A DNA stretch of 64,000 nt, from the NCBI GenBank assembly GCA_020634615.1, contig JACKBI010000013.1:124001-188000 (forward strand), in the 5' to 3' direction. Numbering within the stretch: position 1 is the first letter of the stretch; the number at the start of each line of letters is the position of its first letter. The stretch is from Anaerolineales bacterium. GTDB taxonomy: Bacteria; Chloroflexota; Anaerolineae; JAAEKA01. Positions 1-7,862 of the stretch are shown here, in pieces. Below the pieces are notes generated by a model, which saw nothing but the letters and a program-made list of their open reading frames with translations, had not been told where the DNA came from and made no database searches. The position numbers and the translations under genes were made by a program.

Positions 1-484
1 CCTGCTGCTCTTTCCCAGCACCATCGCCAGCTACTTCGCCAGCACGCCAGGCATCGTTGGCAGCATTGCGACGTTTGTCTCAACGGAATTCGCTCCGACC
101 AGCGCGTGGTACTGGATACTGTACTTCCTGATGGTTATCGGTTTTACTTACTTCTATACCGACGTGATCTTCCGGCAGCAGAATTTGGCCGAAACGTTGC
201 AGCGCCAGGGCGGCTTCATCCCCGGCATTCGTCCAGGCAAACGCACTGAAGATTACCTGAACGCCGTTATGAGTCGCATCACGTTGGTTGGTGCTCTGTT
301 CCTCGGTATTATCGCGATCCTGCCTTGGCTGGTGAGCCTCATTACCCGTGAGAACATGGCGTCCAACACACAGTTGCTGATTTCCAGCGCCGGCTTGCTG
401 ATCGTCGTCGGTGTTGTGTTGGATACGATGAAACAGCTTGAGGCGCAGTTGCTCATGCGTCACTACGAAGGATTTATTCGCTAG
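1..484 (+). CDS. secY: Protein translocase subunit SecY (C-terminal part)
   Basis: SecY forms the membrane channel of the Sec translocon. Only the last 160 residues are in the window; reading from base 2 is open to the TAG at 482-484. The fragment has the late transmembrane helices, the typical cytosolic stretch 'FIPGIRPGKRTEDYLN' seen in all SecY proteins, and a short basic cytosolic tail ending 'MRHYEGFIR'. It is followed 71 bases later by adk, the standard secY-adk-map order of the spc/alpha region. Identification is firm; the N-terminus lies upstream of the window. Confidence 0.96.
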   Translation, partial: LLLFPSTIASYFASTPGIVGSIATFVSTEFAPTSAWYWILYFLMVIGFTYFYTDVIFRQQNLAETLQRQGGFIPGIRPGKRTEDYLNAVMSRITLVGALFLGIIAILPWLVSLITRENMASNTQLLISSAGLLIVVGVVLDTMKQLEAQLLMRHYEGFIR

Positions 485-555
485 TCGCAAGAGCCTGACG
501 AGCAGCGTCTCGACCAACAAGGCGAAATCATGAGTTCCCGTAACTCAGGGAGAGT

Positions 556-1236
556 ATGACAATGGCGTCAACGTATCCCGTTCATCTCGTGCTGGTAGGC
601 CCGCCTGGAGCCGGTAAAGGCACCCAGGCAGCACAATTGGAAAGCCAATTCGGACTGAAGCAGATCTCCTCAGGAGACTTGTTTCGAGAGAACCTGAAAA
701 ACCAAACGGAACTTGGCGAACTTGCCAGGACCTACATCGACCGGGGCGAGCTGGTGCCGGACAACGTCACCATCGCCATGGTTGAGGACCGCATTCAGCG
801 ACCCGATTGCGCCAAGGGCGTCATCTTTGATGGCTTCCCGCGGACGTTGGAACAGGCAAGTGCGCTGGATGAGATGCTGGCATTACAGGACAGCGAAATC
901 CAGCTTGCGCCGGCGCTTGTTGTTTCCGATGATGTCATCATCGATCGCATGACCGGGCGGCGCGTCTGTCGCAATTGCGGCGCTGTGTATCATATGTGCT
1001 ACAATCCGCCCAAAGCGGAAGGCGTGTGTGATATCTGTGGCGGTGAGCTATATCAGCGGTCTGACGACTTGCCCGAGACGGTGCGTAATCGACTCTTCGT
1101 CTATTACAAACAGACGTCGCCGTTGATTGGCTATTACTACGCCAAGGGTCTGCTGGTTCGTGTGAACGCCGATCAACCGATTGGCGCCGTCAGCCGGGAG
1201 ATGGTCGCAGCGGTCAGGACCGTGATAGATAAGTGA
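556..1236 (+). CDS. adk: Adenylate kinase, zinc-binding LID type
   Basis: Catalyses ATP + AMP = 2 ADP in the cytosol. The 226-residue protein has the P-loop GPPGAGKG at residues 15-22, the AMP-binding 'DGFPRT' at about 92-97 and the 'DDLPETVRNRL' segment. The LID carries four cysteines (C138, C141, C158, C161) as two CxxC pairs, the zinc-binding form common in Gram-positive-type enzymes. An AGGGAGAG ribosome binding site precedes the ATG. The stop codon overlaps the map start (TGATG), so translation of the two is probably coupled. Length is about 10 residues above the usual because of a short N-terminal extension. Confidence 0.97.
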   Translation: MTMASTYPVHLVLVGPPGAGKGTQAAQLESQFGLKQISSGDLFRENLKNQTELGELARTYIDRGELVPDNVTIAMVEDRIQRPDCAKGVIFDGFPRTLEQASALDEMLALQDSEIQLAPALVVSDDVIIDRMTGRRVCRNCGAVYHMCYNPPKAEGVCDICGGELYQRSDDLPETVRNRLFVYYKQTSPLIGYYYAKGLLVRVNADQPIGAVSREMVAAVRTVIDK

Positions 1237-2063
1237 TGTTGTTTTCGAGGCAGACCAACGGAATCAGAATCAAGACCGCGCGTGAACTGGAACTGATGCG
1301 CACAGCCGGCCGCATTGTGGCCGAGGTGCACGCCAGGATGCGCGAGATGGTGCAGCCTGGTGTTACGACGGCCGATCTGGATGCGGCTGCTGAGGCGATC
1401 ATTCGTGGTTATGATGCGATCCCGGCCTTTGTCGACTATCCCAACGCCCGGCAGGGCGGCCCGGTGTTTCCGGCGACCCTTTGCACCTCCATCAACGATG
1501 AACTGGTGCATGGAATTCCCAGCCGGCAGCGGGTGCTGGCGGAAGGCGACATCATCAGCATCGACGTCGGCGCGATCTACAAAGGTTACGTAGGCGACTC
1601 TGGCTGGACCTATGCCGTCGGCCAGGTGAGTGATGAGGCGCAGCGGTTGCTGGAAGCGACTGAAGGAAGTCTCTGGGCAGGCATTGCTCAGGCGACAGTC
1701 GGCAATCGCTTTGTCGACGTTTCACGGGCCGTGCAGCAGTTCGCTGAAGAGCGCGGGTTCTCCATCGTGCGCGAATACACCAGCCATGGTGTTGGCAGCA
1801 AGATGCACGAGGAGCCGCAGATTCTGAACTTCGTGCCGACCGACCGTCGCGACGCCGCTCGCAGCTATCCGGCAATGAACCGCCGATTGTCAGCGGGCAT
1901 GACTTTCGCCCTGGAGCCGATGGTCAACGCCGGTGTCTGGGAGACACGAGTGCTCGATGACGAGTGGACCGTGTCCACCAAAGATGGCCGGTTGTCGGCG
2001 CACTTCGAACATACCATCGCCATTACTGATGGCGAGCCAGAGATATTGACAAAGCTCTCGTGA
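1236..2063 (+). CDS. map: Methionine aminopeptidase type I
   Basis: Removes the initiator methionine from nascent proteins; a two-metal enzyme. The 275-residue product shows the pita-bread fold signatures: the metal-ligand aspartates in 'SIDVGAIYKGYVGDSGWTY', the histidine in 'SHGVGSKMHEEP', and glutamates in 'FALEPMV' and 'FEHTIAIT'. I chose ATG 1236 because it overlaps the adk stop by one base (TGATG); an in-frame GTG lies directly before it at 1233. There is no N-terminal zinc-finger extension. rpmJ follows after 36 bases; the infA gene often found here is missing. Confidence 0.97.
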   Translation: MLFSRQTNGIRIKTARELELMRTAGRIVAEVHARMREMVQPGVTTADLDAAAEAIIRGYDAIPAFVDYPNARQGGPVFPATLCTSINDELVHGIPSRQRVLAEGDIISIDVGAIYKGYVGDSGWTYAVGQVSDEAQRLLEATEGSLWAGIAQATVGNRFVDVSRAVQQFAEERGFSIVREYTSHGVGSKMHEEPQILNFVPTDRRDAARSYPAMNRRLSAGMTFALEPMVNAGVWETRVLDDEWTVSTKDGRLSAHFEHTIAITDGEPEILTKLS

Positions 2064-2099
2064 AACGGCCGGTAGACGTGCCGAAAAGGAGTTTGGACC

Positions 2100-2213
2100 A
2101 TGAAAGTTAAGCCGTCGGTTAAGCGACGATGTGAGAACTGCAAAGTCATCAAGCGCAAGGGTATCGTGCGGGTAATCTGCACCAATCCGCGGCACAAGCA
2201 GCGCCAGGGCTAA
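2100..2213 (+). CDS. rpmJ: 50S ribosomal protein L36
   Basis: A 37-residue protein, the canonical L36 length, starting 'MKVKPSVKRRCENCKVIKRK' and ending 'NPRHKQRQG'. The zinc-ribbon ligands C11, C14, C27 and H32 are all present, so this is the zinc-binding C+ form. The ATG at 2100 follows AAAAGGAG with normal spacing. It sits between map and rpsM as in most alpha operons. Small but unambiguous. Confidence 0.97.
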   Translation: MKVKPSVKRRCENCKVIKRKGIVRVICTNPRHKQRQG

Positions 2214-2241
2214 CAGCGACGAATAAGGAGCAGAGAATTAA

Positions 2242-2619
2242 ATGGCACGTATTGCCGGAATTGACCTGCCCCGCGACAAGCGGGTTGTAATTGGATTGAC
2301 CTATATCTACGGGATTGGTCGGTCAACCAGTGCGCAGATACTGCGCCAGCTTGATATCGACGAGAGCGTGCGCGTCCGCGATCTATCCGAGGCGGACGTG
2401 GCAAAGCTGCGCGAGACTATCGACCGCGAACATCAGGTGGAAGGCGATCTGCGTCGTGAAGTGAACATGAACATCAAGCGGCTGCAGGAAATCAACTGCT
2501 ACCGCGGCATGCGTCACCGTCTCAACCTGCCGACGCGCGGCCAGCGCACACGCACCAACGCACGCACGCGGCGTGGATCCCGTAAGACGGTTCCCGGCAA
2601 GAAGCGCGCACGCAAGTAA
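2242..2619 (+). CDS. rpsM: 30S ribosomal protein S13
   Basis: S13 binds the head of the 30S subunit and contacts the P-site tRNA and L5. The 125-residue product has the N-terminal helix-two-turn-helix ('RIAGIDLPRDKRVVIGLTYI'), the H2TH DNA/RNA-binding core and the basic C-terminal tail 'RGQRTRTNARTRRGSRKTV' that reaches the decoding site. TAAGGAG precedes the ATG. Length and position between rpmJ and rpsK are standard. Confidence 0.98.
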   Translation: MARIAGIDLPRDKRVVIGLTYIYGIGRSTSAQILRQLDIDESVRVRDLSEADVAKLRETIDREHQVEGDLRREVNMNIKRLQEINCYRGMRHRLNLPTRGQRTRTNARTRRGSRKTVPGKKRARK

Positions 2620-2634
2620 TAGAGGAGATAGTCA

Positions 2635-3033
2635 ATGGGAAATCCACGACGCACCGTTCGCCGCGGGCCGCGACGCGAGAAGCGCACTGTTCCCCATGGG
2701 CAGGCATTCATTCAGGCCAGCTTCAACAATACCATCATCACCATTACCGATCAGCAAGGTAACACGGTGGCATGGAGCAGTTCAGGCACGGTCGGCTTCA
2801 AGGGCTCACGCAAGAGCACGCCCTACGCCGCCCAGATGGCTGCCGTTTCATCGGGCCGGCAGGCCATGGACATGGGAATGCGCGAGATCGATGTCTACGT
2901 CAAGGGCCCCGGCCCGGGACGCGAGTCGGCGATCCGGTCGTTGCAGGCCGCTGGCTTGAAGGTGACAAGCATCACCGACATCACGCCGCTGCCGCACAAC
3001 GGTTGCCGCCCGCCCAAGAAGCGCCGCGTATAA
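2635..3033 (+). CDS. rpsK: 30S ribosomal protein S11
   Basis: S11 lines the platform of the 30S subunit near the E site. The 132-residue product carries the family core 'ASFNNTIITITDQQGNTVAW' and the invariant C-terminal 'PHNGCRPPKKRRV'. GAGGAG lies 7 bases before the ATG, 15 bases after the rpsM stop. Ordinary in length and position. Confidence 0.98.
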   Translation: MGNPRRTVRRGPRREKRTVPHGQAFIQASFNNTIITITDQQGNTVAWSSSGTVGFKGSRKSTPYAAQMAAVSSGRQAMDMGMREIDVYVKGPGPGRESAIRSLQAAGLKVTSITDITPLPHNGCRPPKKRRV

Positions 3034-3181
3034 TTTCGTCAACAGCTCACGCGTCACCTTCCGTGCATTCGGAAAAAGCCGCGTGGGCAGAGTTACTAAA
3101 AACAAAAGATTCGCTTGTGAGAGGGACGAAGGTTGCCAAGCCGTAAACCTCTCCTAAACCAGAATCCAGGAGGATTAGAAT
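3034..3181. promoter_or_regulatory. 148-base gap/leader before rpsD inside the alpha operon
   Basis: The other gaps in this ribosomal operon are mostly 15-60 bases, so 148 bases before rpsD stands out. Possible short helices are seen (TTCCG/CGGAA at about 3059-3076; AGGTT/AACCT at about 3130-3151), and CTCCT near 3152 could pair with the AGGAG of the rpsD ribosome binding site. In E. coli and Bacillus, S4 is the translational repressor of this operon; a role as an S4-responsive leader is inference only. No open frame of note is present. Confidence 0.3.
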
Positions 3182-3817
3182 TTGGCACGTTATAATGATG
3201 CGGTATGCAGGCTTTGCCGGCGCGAAGGTCAGAAGCTCTATCTTAAGGGCGATCGATGCCTCTCGCCGAAGTGCGCTTTTGAGCGCCGCCCATTCCCGCC
3301 CGGCATGCACGCACGAAAATCGCAGTTCCGGCGCACGTCCAGCGATTATCAACAGCAGTTGCGCGAAAAGCAGAAGGTCAAGCGTATCTACGGCATCATG
3401 GAACGCCAGTTCCGCCGCTACTTCCGCTTCGCCCTGCGTTCGAAAGGTCTGACCGGTGCCACACTCTTGACAGTGCTGGAATCGCGCCTCGACAACGTCG
3501 TGTACAGGCTGGGGCTGGCGCAGTCGCGTCCCCAGGCGCGGCAGATTGTTCGTCACGGGCACATCACCGTCAACGGCCGCAAGACTGACGTTCCTTCCTA
3601 CCTTGTGAAGCCGAACGATGTTATCTCTGTGCGTCCGGAGAGCCGCAGCCGCGCCTACTTCCGTAACCTGAGCGAGTTCGCTGGTGAGCGGGCCGCGCCC
3701 GGTTGGCTGAGTATGGACGCGAAAGCGCTACAGGGACGGGTCTTGGCCCGGCCTTCGCGTGACGACATCGATATCGCCGTCAACGAGCAGTTGGTCGTCG
3801 AGTTCTATAGCCGCTAG
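3182..3817 (+). CDS. rpsD: 30S ribosomal protein S4, zinc-binding type
   Basis: Primary 16S rRNA binder that starts 30S assembly and, in many bacteria, represses its own operon. The 211-residue product has four N-terminal cysteines, C9, C12, C26 and C31, which form the zinc finger of the C+ class, and an S4 RNA-binding domain around residues 99-160 ('SRLDNVVYRLGLAQSRPQAR'). The start is TTG at 3182, placed by AGGAGG 8-13 bases upstream; no ATG in this frame would keep the conserved N-terminus. It follows an unusually long 148-base gap. Confidence 0.97.
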   Translation: MARYNDAVCRLCRREGQKLYLKGDRCLSPKCAFERRPFPPGMHARKSQFRRTSSDYQQQLREKQKVKRIYGIMERQFRRYFRFALRSKGLTGATLLTVLESRLDNVVYRLGLAQSRPQARQIVRHGHITVNGRKTDVPSYLVKPNDVISVRPESRSRAYFRNLSEFAGERAAPGWLSMDAKALQGRVLARPSRDDIDIAVNEQLVVEFYSR

Positions 3818-3877
3818 TGCGGGCGCCTCGTGACGCGGTGGTACTAACTGCCAGTTCGAGGAAAAGGAGGGTGACCC

Positions 3878-4954
3878 TTGCTCAACCTTAGTATTGTATT
3901 GCCAAAAATTGAATGTGAAGCCAAGTCGCAGCAGTATGGCCGGTTTGTCATCGGCCCGCTGGAAAGCGGCTATGGCGTAACGCTGGGCAACGCGCTGCGC
4001 CGCGTGTTGTTGTCGTCGCTGCCAGGCGCAGCGGTTACATCGATCCACATCGACGGCGTACACCACGAGTTCTCGACGATCCCGTTCGTGCGCGAGGATA
4101 CCACCTCGTTCATCCTGAACGTCAAGCAATTGCGCGTCCGGTCGGTAACCGATGACCCCGTGCGAGCTATCTTGCAGGTCAATGCCGAAGGTCCTGTGAC
4201 TGCCGGTGACTTGCAGATCCCGCCCGAGATCGAGATCATCAACCCGGACTTGCTGCTGCTGAATGCGGACAGCAACGATGTGGATCTGTTTGTTGAGATG
4301 ATTATCAAGCGCGGCCGCGGTTACTCCCCGGCCGAGGAACGCGGCAAGCTGCCGCTGGGCGAGATCCCGATTGATGCGATCTTCAACCCGGTGCGCCGGG
4401 CCTCGTTCCGTGTCGAGCGCGCCCGCATCGGCCAGCAGACCGACTACGACCGACTGGTCATGGAGATCTGGACCGATGGCGCCCTCAACCCAGAAGTGGC
4501 GCTCAGCGAAGCGGCCAAGCTGCTGGTGCAGCACCTGACGCTGGTGGCCGGTGTCGAAGCGGTGGCTCTGCCTGAGCAGCAGGTCGAGGAAGAGCGCATT
4601 CCTGCTCACGTCTACGACGTGCCGATCGAGGATCTTGAGCTGTCGGTTCGGGCCTACAATTGCCTGAAGCGCGCCGGGATCGTTCGCGTTGGCGAGGTGA
4701 TCGAGCGGTTGGAGCGTGGCCCGGAAGAGCTGCTCAGCATCCGCAACTTCGGCCAGAAGTCGCTGGACGAATTGATGGACCAGTTGGCAGTCAAAGGCTT
4801 CCTGGAACACGTTCGATTGCCCGAGCCGCAGCCTGTCGCTGAAGCGCTGGATGAAGAGGATCTGAACGACGAAGATCTGGGCGACGACTCGAGTATCGAC
4901 ATCGACGTAGACGCTCTGTTGGCGGCAATGACCTCTGGCGGAGACGCCAGCTAG
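3878..4954 (+). CDS. rpoA: DNA-directed RNA polymerase subunit alpha
   Basis: Alpha dimerises to nucleate RNA polymerase assembly, and its C-terminal domain binds UP elements and activators. The N-terminal domain occupies about residues 1-230 (signature 'GYGVTLGNALRRVLLSSLPG'). The helix-hairpin-helix C-terminal domain lies at about 250-315 ('LKRAGIVRVGEVIERL', 'SIRNFGQKSLDEL'). A 35-residue acidic tail rich in Asp/Glu follows, which makes the 358-residue protein longer than the E. coli subunit. The start is TTG at 3878, 7 bases after AAGGAGG, the second TTG start in a row in this operon. Confidence 0.97.
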   Translation: MLNLSIVLPKIECEAKSQQYGRFVIGPLESGYGVTLGNALRRVLLSSLPGAAVTSIHIDGVHHEFSTIPFVREDTTSFILNVKQLRVRSVTDDPVRAILQVNAEGPVTAGDLQIPPEIEIINPDLLLLNADSNDVDLFVEMIIKRGRGYSPAEERGKLPLGEIPIDAIFNPVRRASFRVERARIGQQTDYDRLVMEIWTDGALNPEVALSEAAKLLVQHLTLVAGVEAVALPEQQVEEERIPAHVYDVPIEDLELSVRAYNCLKRAGIVRVGEVIERLERGPEELLSIRNFGQKSLDELMDQLAVKGFLEHVRLPEPQPVAEALDEEDLNDEDLGDDSSIDIDVDALLAAMTSGGDAS

Positions 4955-4989
4955 CTTTGCGTTACCGACCACGAGTTCGGAGATAACCA

Positions 4990-5367
4990 ATGAGACACAG
5001 AAGGTCAGGGCGTCAGTTGAACCGCAATAGCGGCCAGCGCAAAGCCCTGTTTCGTAACCTAACCAAAGAATTGTTCACCCATGAGGTGATCCACACCACT
5101 GAGGCCAAGGCCAAGGCGGTGCGTCCTCAGGCTGAGAAGTTGATCACGCTGGCCAAGCACGGCGTCGCCGGGTCGCCTGAATATCAGATCCATACCCGTC
5201 GTCTTGCGCAGGCCAGGCTGAATGATCCGCAGGCTGTCAAGAAGCTGTTCGACACCCTTGCGCCGCGCTACGCGACCCGGCCGGGCGGCTATATCCGCAT
5301 CGTCAAGCTGGGCCAGCGCAAGGGCGACGGCGCCGAGATGGTTCAGATCGAGCTGGTTGAGGAGTAG
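4990..5367 (+). CDS. rplQ: 50S ribosomal protein L17
   Basis: L17 sits near the exit-tunnel opening of the 50S subunit. The 125-residue protein begins 'MRHRRSGRQLNRNSGQRKAL', the family signature, and retains the core 'VIHTTEAKAKAVRPQAEKLI'. It follows rpoA, with CGGAG before the ATG. Length is typical for the bacterial family. Confidence 0.98.
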   Translation: MRHRRSGRQLNRNSGQRKALFRNLTKELFTHEVIHTTEAKAKAVRPQAEKLITLAKHGVAGSPEYQIHTRRLAQARLNDPQAVKKLFDTLAPRYATRPGGYIRIVKLGQRKGDGAEMVQIELVEE

Positions 5368-5382
5368 CCCGACGACGAGACT

Positions 5383-6120
5383 GTGACGCATTCCTTCCGC
5401 GCGCTTGCCGAATACGACGGCACCGGCTACCTGGGGTTCCAGGTACAGCGAGACGCCCCAACGGTTCAAGGGGTTCTCGAGCAGACGCTGGAGCGGCTGA
5501 CGGGTGAAGCCACCCGCATCCGCTATGCCGGACGCACCGATGCGGGCGTTCATGCCAGCGGGCAGGTGATTGCGGCGCAAGTGCGCTGGCGGCACAGCCT
5601 GAGCGAGCTGGAGCGTGCCTGGAATGCGGTCCTGCCGCAGGATGTGGCGGTCCGGGAGTTGAGGCTGAACGACGATCCGACGTTTCATCCACGCTACAGT
5701 GCGCTGGGCAGGGTGTATCGCTACACCGTCTGGACAGCGCCGTGGCGGTCTCCCTTGCACGGGCGCTATGCGCATCACGAGCGGAGGCCGCTGGACGTAG
5801 CTGAGATGAACCGGGCGGCCAGTCTGTTGATCGGCTCCCACGACTTTGCCAGCTTCGGCCAGCCGACACAAGGTGACGTGACGGTGCGCCGGGTCGACCG
5901 TGCCCAATGGCAGCAGAATGGACCGTTGCTGACCTTCGAAATCGAAGCAAACGCTTTCCTGCGTCGCATGGTGCGAACCATCGTGGCGACGCTGCTGGAA
6001 GTTGGCACGGGACGCCGCAGTGTGGCCGATGTTAGCGCAACCCTGGCAGCCCGCGAGCGATCGCAAGCAGCGCCTCCGGCGCCGGCGTGTGGCCTCTGTC
6101 TGGTCGCAGTGAAGTACTAA
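5383..6120 (+). CDS. truA: tRNA pseudouridine(38-40) synthase TruA
   Basis: Isomerises uridines 38-40 in the anticodon stem-loop of several tRNAs. The 245-residue protein has the catalytic aspartate in 'YAGRTDAGVHASGQV' (about residue 50), the 'GSHDFASFG' motif and the C-terminal 'FLRRMVRTIVATLLEVG'. The start is GTG at 5383, 15 bases after the rplQ stop; there is no strong ribosome binding site, which suggests coupling with rplQ. The truA-rplM-rpsI order is common in Gram-positive-like lineages. Confidence 0.96.
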   Translation: MTHSFRALAEYDGTGYLGFQVQRDAPTVQGVLEQTLERLTGEATRIRYAGRTDAGVHASGQVIAAQVRWRHSLSELERAWNAVLPQDVAVRELRLNDDPTFHPRYSALGRVYRYTVWTAPWRSPLHGRYAHHERRPLDVAEMNRAASLLIGSHDFASFGQPTQGDVTVRRVDRAQWQQNGPLLTFEIEANAFLRRMVRTIVATLLEVGTGRRSVADVSATLAARERSQAAPPAPACGLCLVAVKY

Positions 6121-6145
6121 AGAAAAAGTACCAGGAGATCTATCA

Positions 6146-6574
6146 GTGAGAACTTATACACCCAAGGCTGGCGAAATCCAGCACGATTGGTACGTCATCG
6201 ACGCAGCAGGGCTGACCCTGGGGCGGCTGGCGTCCCAGATCGCCAGCGTCCTGCGCGGCAAGCACAAGCCAACCTATTCGCCTCACATGGACTGCGGCGA
6301 CTTCGTGATTGTGGTCAACGCGCACAAGATCCGCGTGACCGGCCGCAAGCTGGACCAGAAATTCTACTATCGCCACTCGGGCTACCCCGGTGGGTTGAAG
6401 GCAATCTCGCTGCGAGACCAGCTTGACCGGCATCCGGATCGGGTGATCCAACTGGCCGTGCGCGGTATGTTGCCCAAGAACCGGCTGGGCAGGCAGATGA
6501 TCAAGAAACTCAAGATCTATGCCACGCCTGACCATCCGCATGAGGCGCAGCAGCCCAAGCCGTTCCAGTTCTAG
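6146..6574 (+). CDS. rplM: 50S ribosomal protein L13
   Basis: L13 is an early assembly protein of the 50S subunit. The 142-residue product has the conserved 'WYVIDAAGLTLGRLAS' start, 'KFYYRHSGYPGG' and 'AVRGMLPKNRLGRQM'. Translation starts at GTG 6146, 10 bases after CAGGAG. It forms a pair with rpsI, 15 bases downstream. Confidence 0.98.
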   Translation: MRTYTPKAGEIQHDWYVIDAAGLTLGRLASQIASVLRGKHKPTYSPHMDCGDFVIVVNAHKIRVTGRKLDQKFYYRHSGYPGGLKAISLRDQLDRHPDRVIQLAVRGMLPKNRLGRQMIKKLKIYATPDHPHEAQQPKPFQF

Positions 6575-6589
6575 TCGGAGGACAATGCA

Positions 6590-7024
6590 ATGCCAGAGAA
6601 CCAGAGATATTATCAGGGCACCGGCCGGCGCAAGCGCGCCAGCGCACGCGTGCGTATGATGCCCGGCAGCGGCGCGATCACCGTCAACGACCTGCCGTTC
6701 GAGGATTACTTCCCGCGGCTGGCCGACCAGCGAGCCGTCTTGCAGCCGTTGGAGATCACCGGCCTGCGTGACACGTTCGACGTGTCGGTCAAGGTGATCG
6801 GCGGCGGCGTCAGTGGCCAGGCCGGCGCGACCCGCATGGGTATCGCCCGCGCGATCTGCCACCGCGACGAGGAACTGCCCGAATCGGTGCCCGGCGTTGA
6901 GGGCCAGCGGCTGCGACCCATGCTGCGCAAAGGCGGCTACCTGACGCGTGATCCGCGCGAGAAGGAACGCAAGAAGCCCGGCCTCAAGCGGGCCCGCAAG
7001 GCGCCGCAGTACACCAAGCGCTAA
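6590..7024 (+). CDS. rpsI: 30S ribosomal protein S9
   Basis: S9 reaches the P-site tRNA with its C-terminal tail. The 144-residue protein shows the 'YQGTGRRKRASARVRM' start, the core 'GGGVSGQAGATRMGIARAI' and the invariant tail 'RKAPQYTKR'. It is about ten residues longer at the N-terminus than E. coli S9. It ends the ribosomal operon; a perfect 13-bp terminator follows 25 bases later. Confidence 0.98.
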   Translation: MPENQRYYQGTGRRKRASARVRMMPGSGAITVNDLPFEDYFPRLADQRAVLQPLEITGLRDTFDVSVKVIGGGVSGQAGATRMGIARAICHRDEELPESVPGVEGQRLRPMLRKGGYLTRDPREKERKKPGLKRARKAPQYTKR

Positions 7025-7049
7025 AGCACGGTGTCGAATTTCGATCAAT

Positions 7050-7080
7050 AAACAAGGGATGGCGCCCCCATCCCTTGTTT
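7050..7080. terminator. Intrinsic terminator of the ribosomal operon
   Basis: A perfect 13-bp stem, AAACAAGGGATGG pairing with CCATCCCTTGTTT around a CGCCC loop, lies 25 bases after the rpsI stop. The T-rich end of the right arm stands in for a U-tract. Confidence 0.85.
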
Positions 7081-7093
7081 GCGTTAATATCCA

Positions 7094-7177
7094 GACTTCG
7101 GAAGTCGCCGGGCCTGGCACGGGCTGTTTTGCGTGTTGACGACCGGTTGTCGCAGCCAACCGGCGACTTCCGAAGTC
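7094..7177. repeat. 84-bp palindrome-ended repeat, copy 1
   Basis: The element opens with GACTTCGGAAGTCGCCGG and closes with the exact reverse complement, CCGGCGACTTCCGAAGTC. Each end is itself a short palindrome (GACTTC/GAAGTC), and the interior has a further CCGGTT/AACCGG stem. A second copy of identical total length, with a diverged interior, lies at 28884-28967. The form (short, terminal inverted repeats, no coding) fits a MITE or REP-like sequence. It sits between the rpsI terminator and mog. Confidence 0.7.
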
Positions 7178-7207
7178 CTCCCAAGCGGCTCCCAAATGAG
7201 GCAATCA

Positions 7208-7723
7208 ATGATACGACTCGGAGTTCTGACCATCAGCGACCGCGCCGCGCACGGCCAGGCTGAAGACCGCAGCGGCCCGCTCATCGCTGACACCATGGTG
7301 CGCGAGCTGGGCGCGCAAGTCGTCGTGCAGGCGGTTGTGGCCGACGAGCGCTACAGCATCGAGAGCCTGCTGGTGCAGTGGGCCGACGGCGGTCAGGTCG
7401 ATCTGGTGTTGACTACCGGCGGCACAGGGTTTGCGCCGCGCGACGTGACGCCAGAGGCGACCGCCAGCGTGACCGATCGTCCCGCGCCCGGTTTCGCCGA
7501 AGCCATGCGCGCCGCCAGCCTGCACGTCACGCCGCACGCGATGTTGAGCCGCGCCACGGCCGGCATTCGCAGCCGCACGCTGATCATCAACCTGCCGGGC
7601 AGCCCCAAGGCGGTGGCCGAGAACCTGGCGGTCATCATGCCGGCTCTGGCGCACGCTGTCGAGCTGCTCCAGCAGGAGGCAACGCCGGCGGCCTACCAGC
7701 ACGCGCTGCCGGGCGAGCATTAA
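7208..7723 (+). CDS. mog: Molybdopterin adenylyltransferase (MoaB/Mog family)
   Basis: Adenylylates molybdopterin before molybdenum insertion in molybdenum-cofactor synthesis. The 171-residue protein has the MoCF-binding fold motifs: 'GVLTISDRAAHGQAEDRSGP' at the N-terminus, the binding loop 'TTGGTGFAPRDVTPEAT' in the middle, and 'LIINLPGSPKAVAENL' near the end. ATG 7208 is favoured because GAGG lies 6 bases upstream; an in-frame ATG at 7196 is possible. MoaB and Mog cannot be told apart by sequence alone here. A Moco-domain lipoprotein is encoded at 26.2 kb. Confidence 0.9.
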   Translation: MIRLGVLTISDRAAHGQAEDRSGPLIADTMVRELGAQVVVQAVVADERYSIESLLVQWADGGQVDLVLTTGGTGFAPRDVTPEATASVTDRPAPGFAEAMRAASLHVTPHAMLSRATAGIRSRTLIINLPGSPKAVAENLAVIMPALAHAVELLQQEATPAAYQHALPGEH

Positions 7724-7755
7724 GATTTCTTGCCTCCCGCGCTGGCCTGTTGCCC

Positions 7756-7780
7756 GCTCTGGCCGGTCTCCGACCGTGCC
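7756..7780. repeat. GGTCTCCGACC-type dispersed repeat, single copy
   Basis: The 25-base unit GCTCTGGCCGGTCTCCGACCGTGCC recurs with few changes at 46863-46887, 46926-46947 (inverted), 57332-57356, 57373-57397 and 57404-57429 (inverted). Its core CGGTCtCcGACCG is a hyphenated palindrome. All copies are intergenic, just after a stop codon. Confidence 0.65.
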
Positions 7781-7810
7781 AGCATGTGCTGATCTCCTTC
7801 CCGATATAAA

Positions 7811-7840
7811 AACCGGTCGGCAACAATTTGCCGACCGGTT
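7811..7840. terminator. Bidirectional terminator between mog and the lipoprotein gene
   Basis: A perfect 13-bp stem AACCGGTCGGCAA/TTGCCGACCGGTT with a four-base loop lies between convergent genes; A-runs on the left (ATAAAAA) give a T-tract for the minus-strand transcript. Confidence 0.8.
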
Positions 7841-7862
7841 CTGCGTTCTGTGAAAGCCTTCG

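Noticed and set aside
3728..4990. Long open frame antisense to rpoA
   Set aside because: It mirrors rpoA codons, has shadow-like composition and no family resemblance; GC-rich genes produce such frames.
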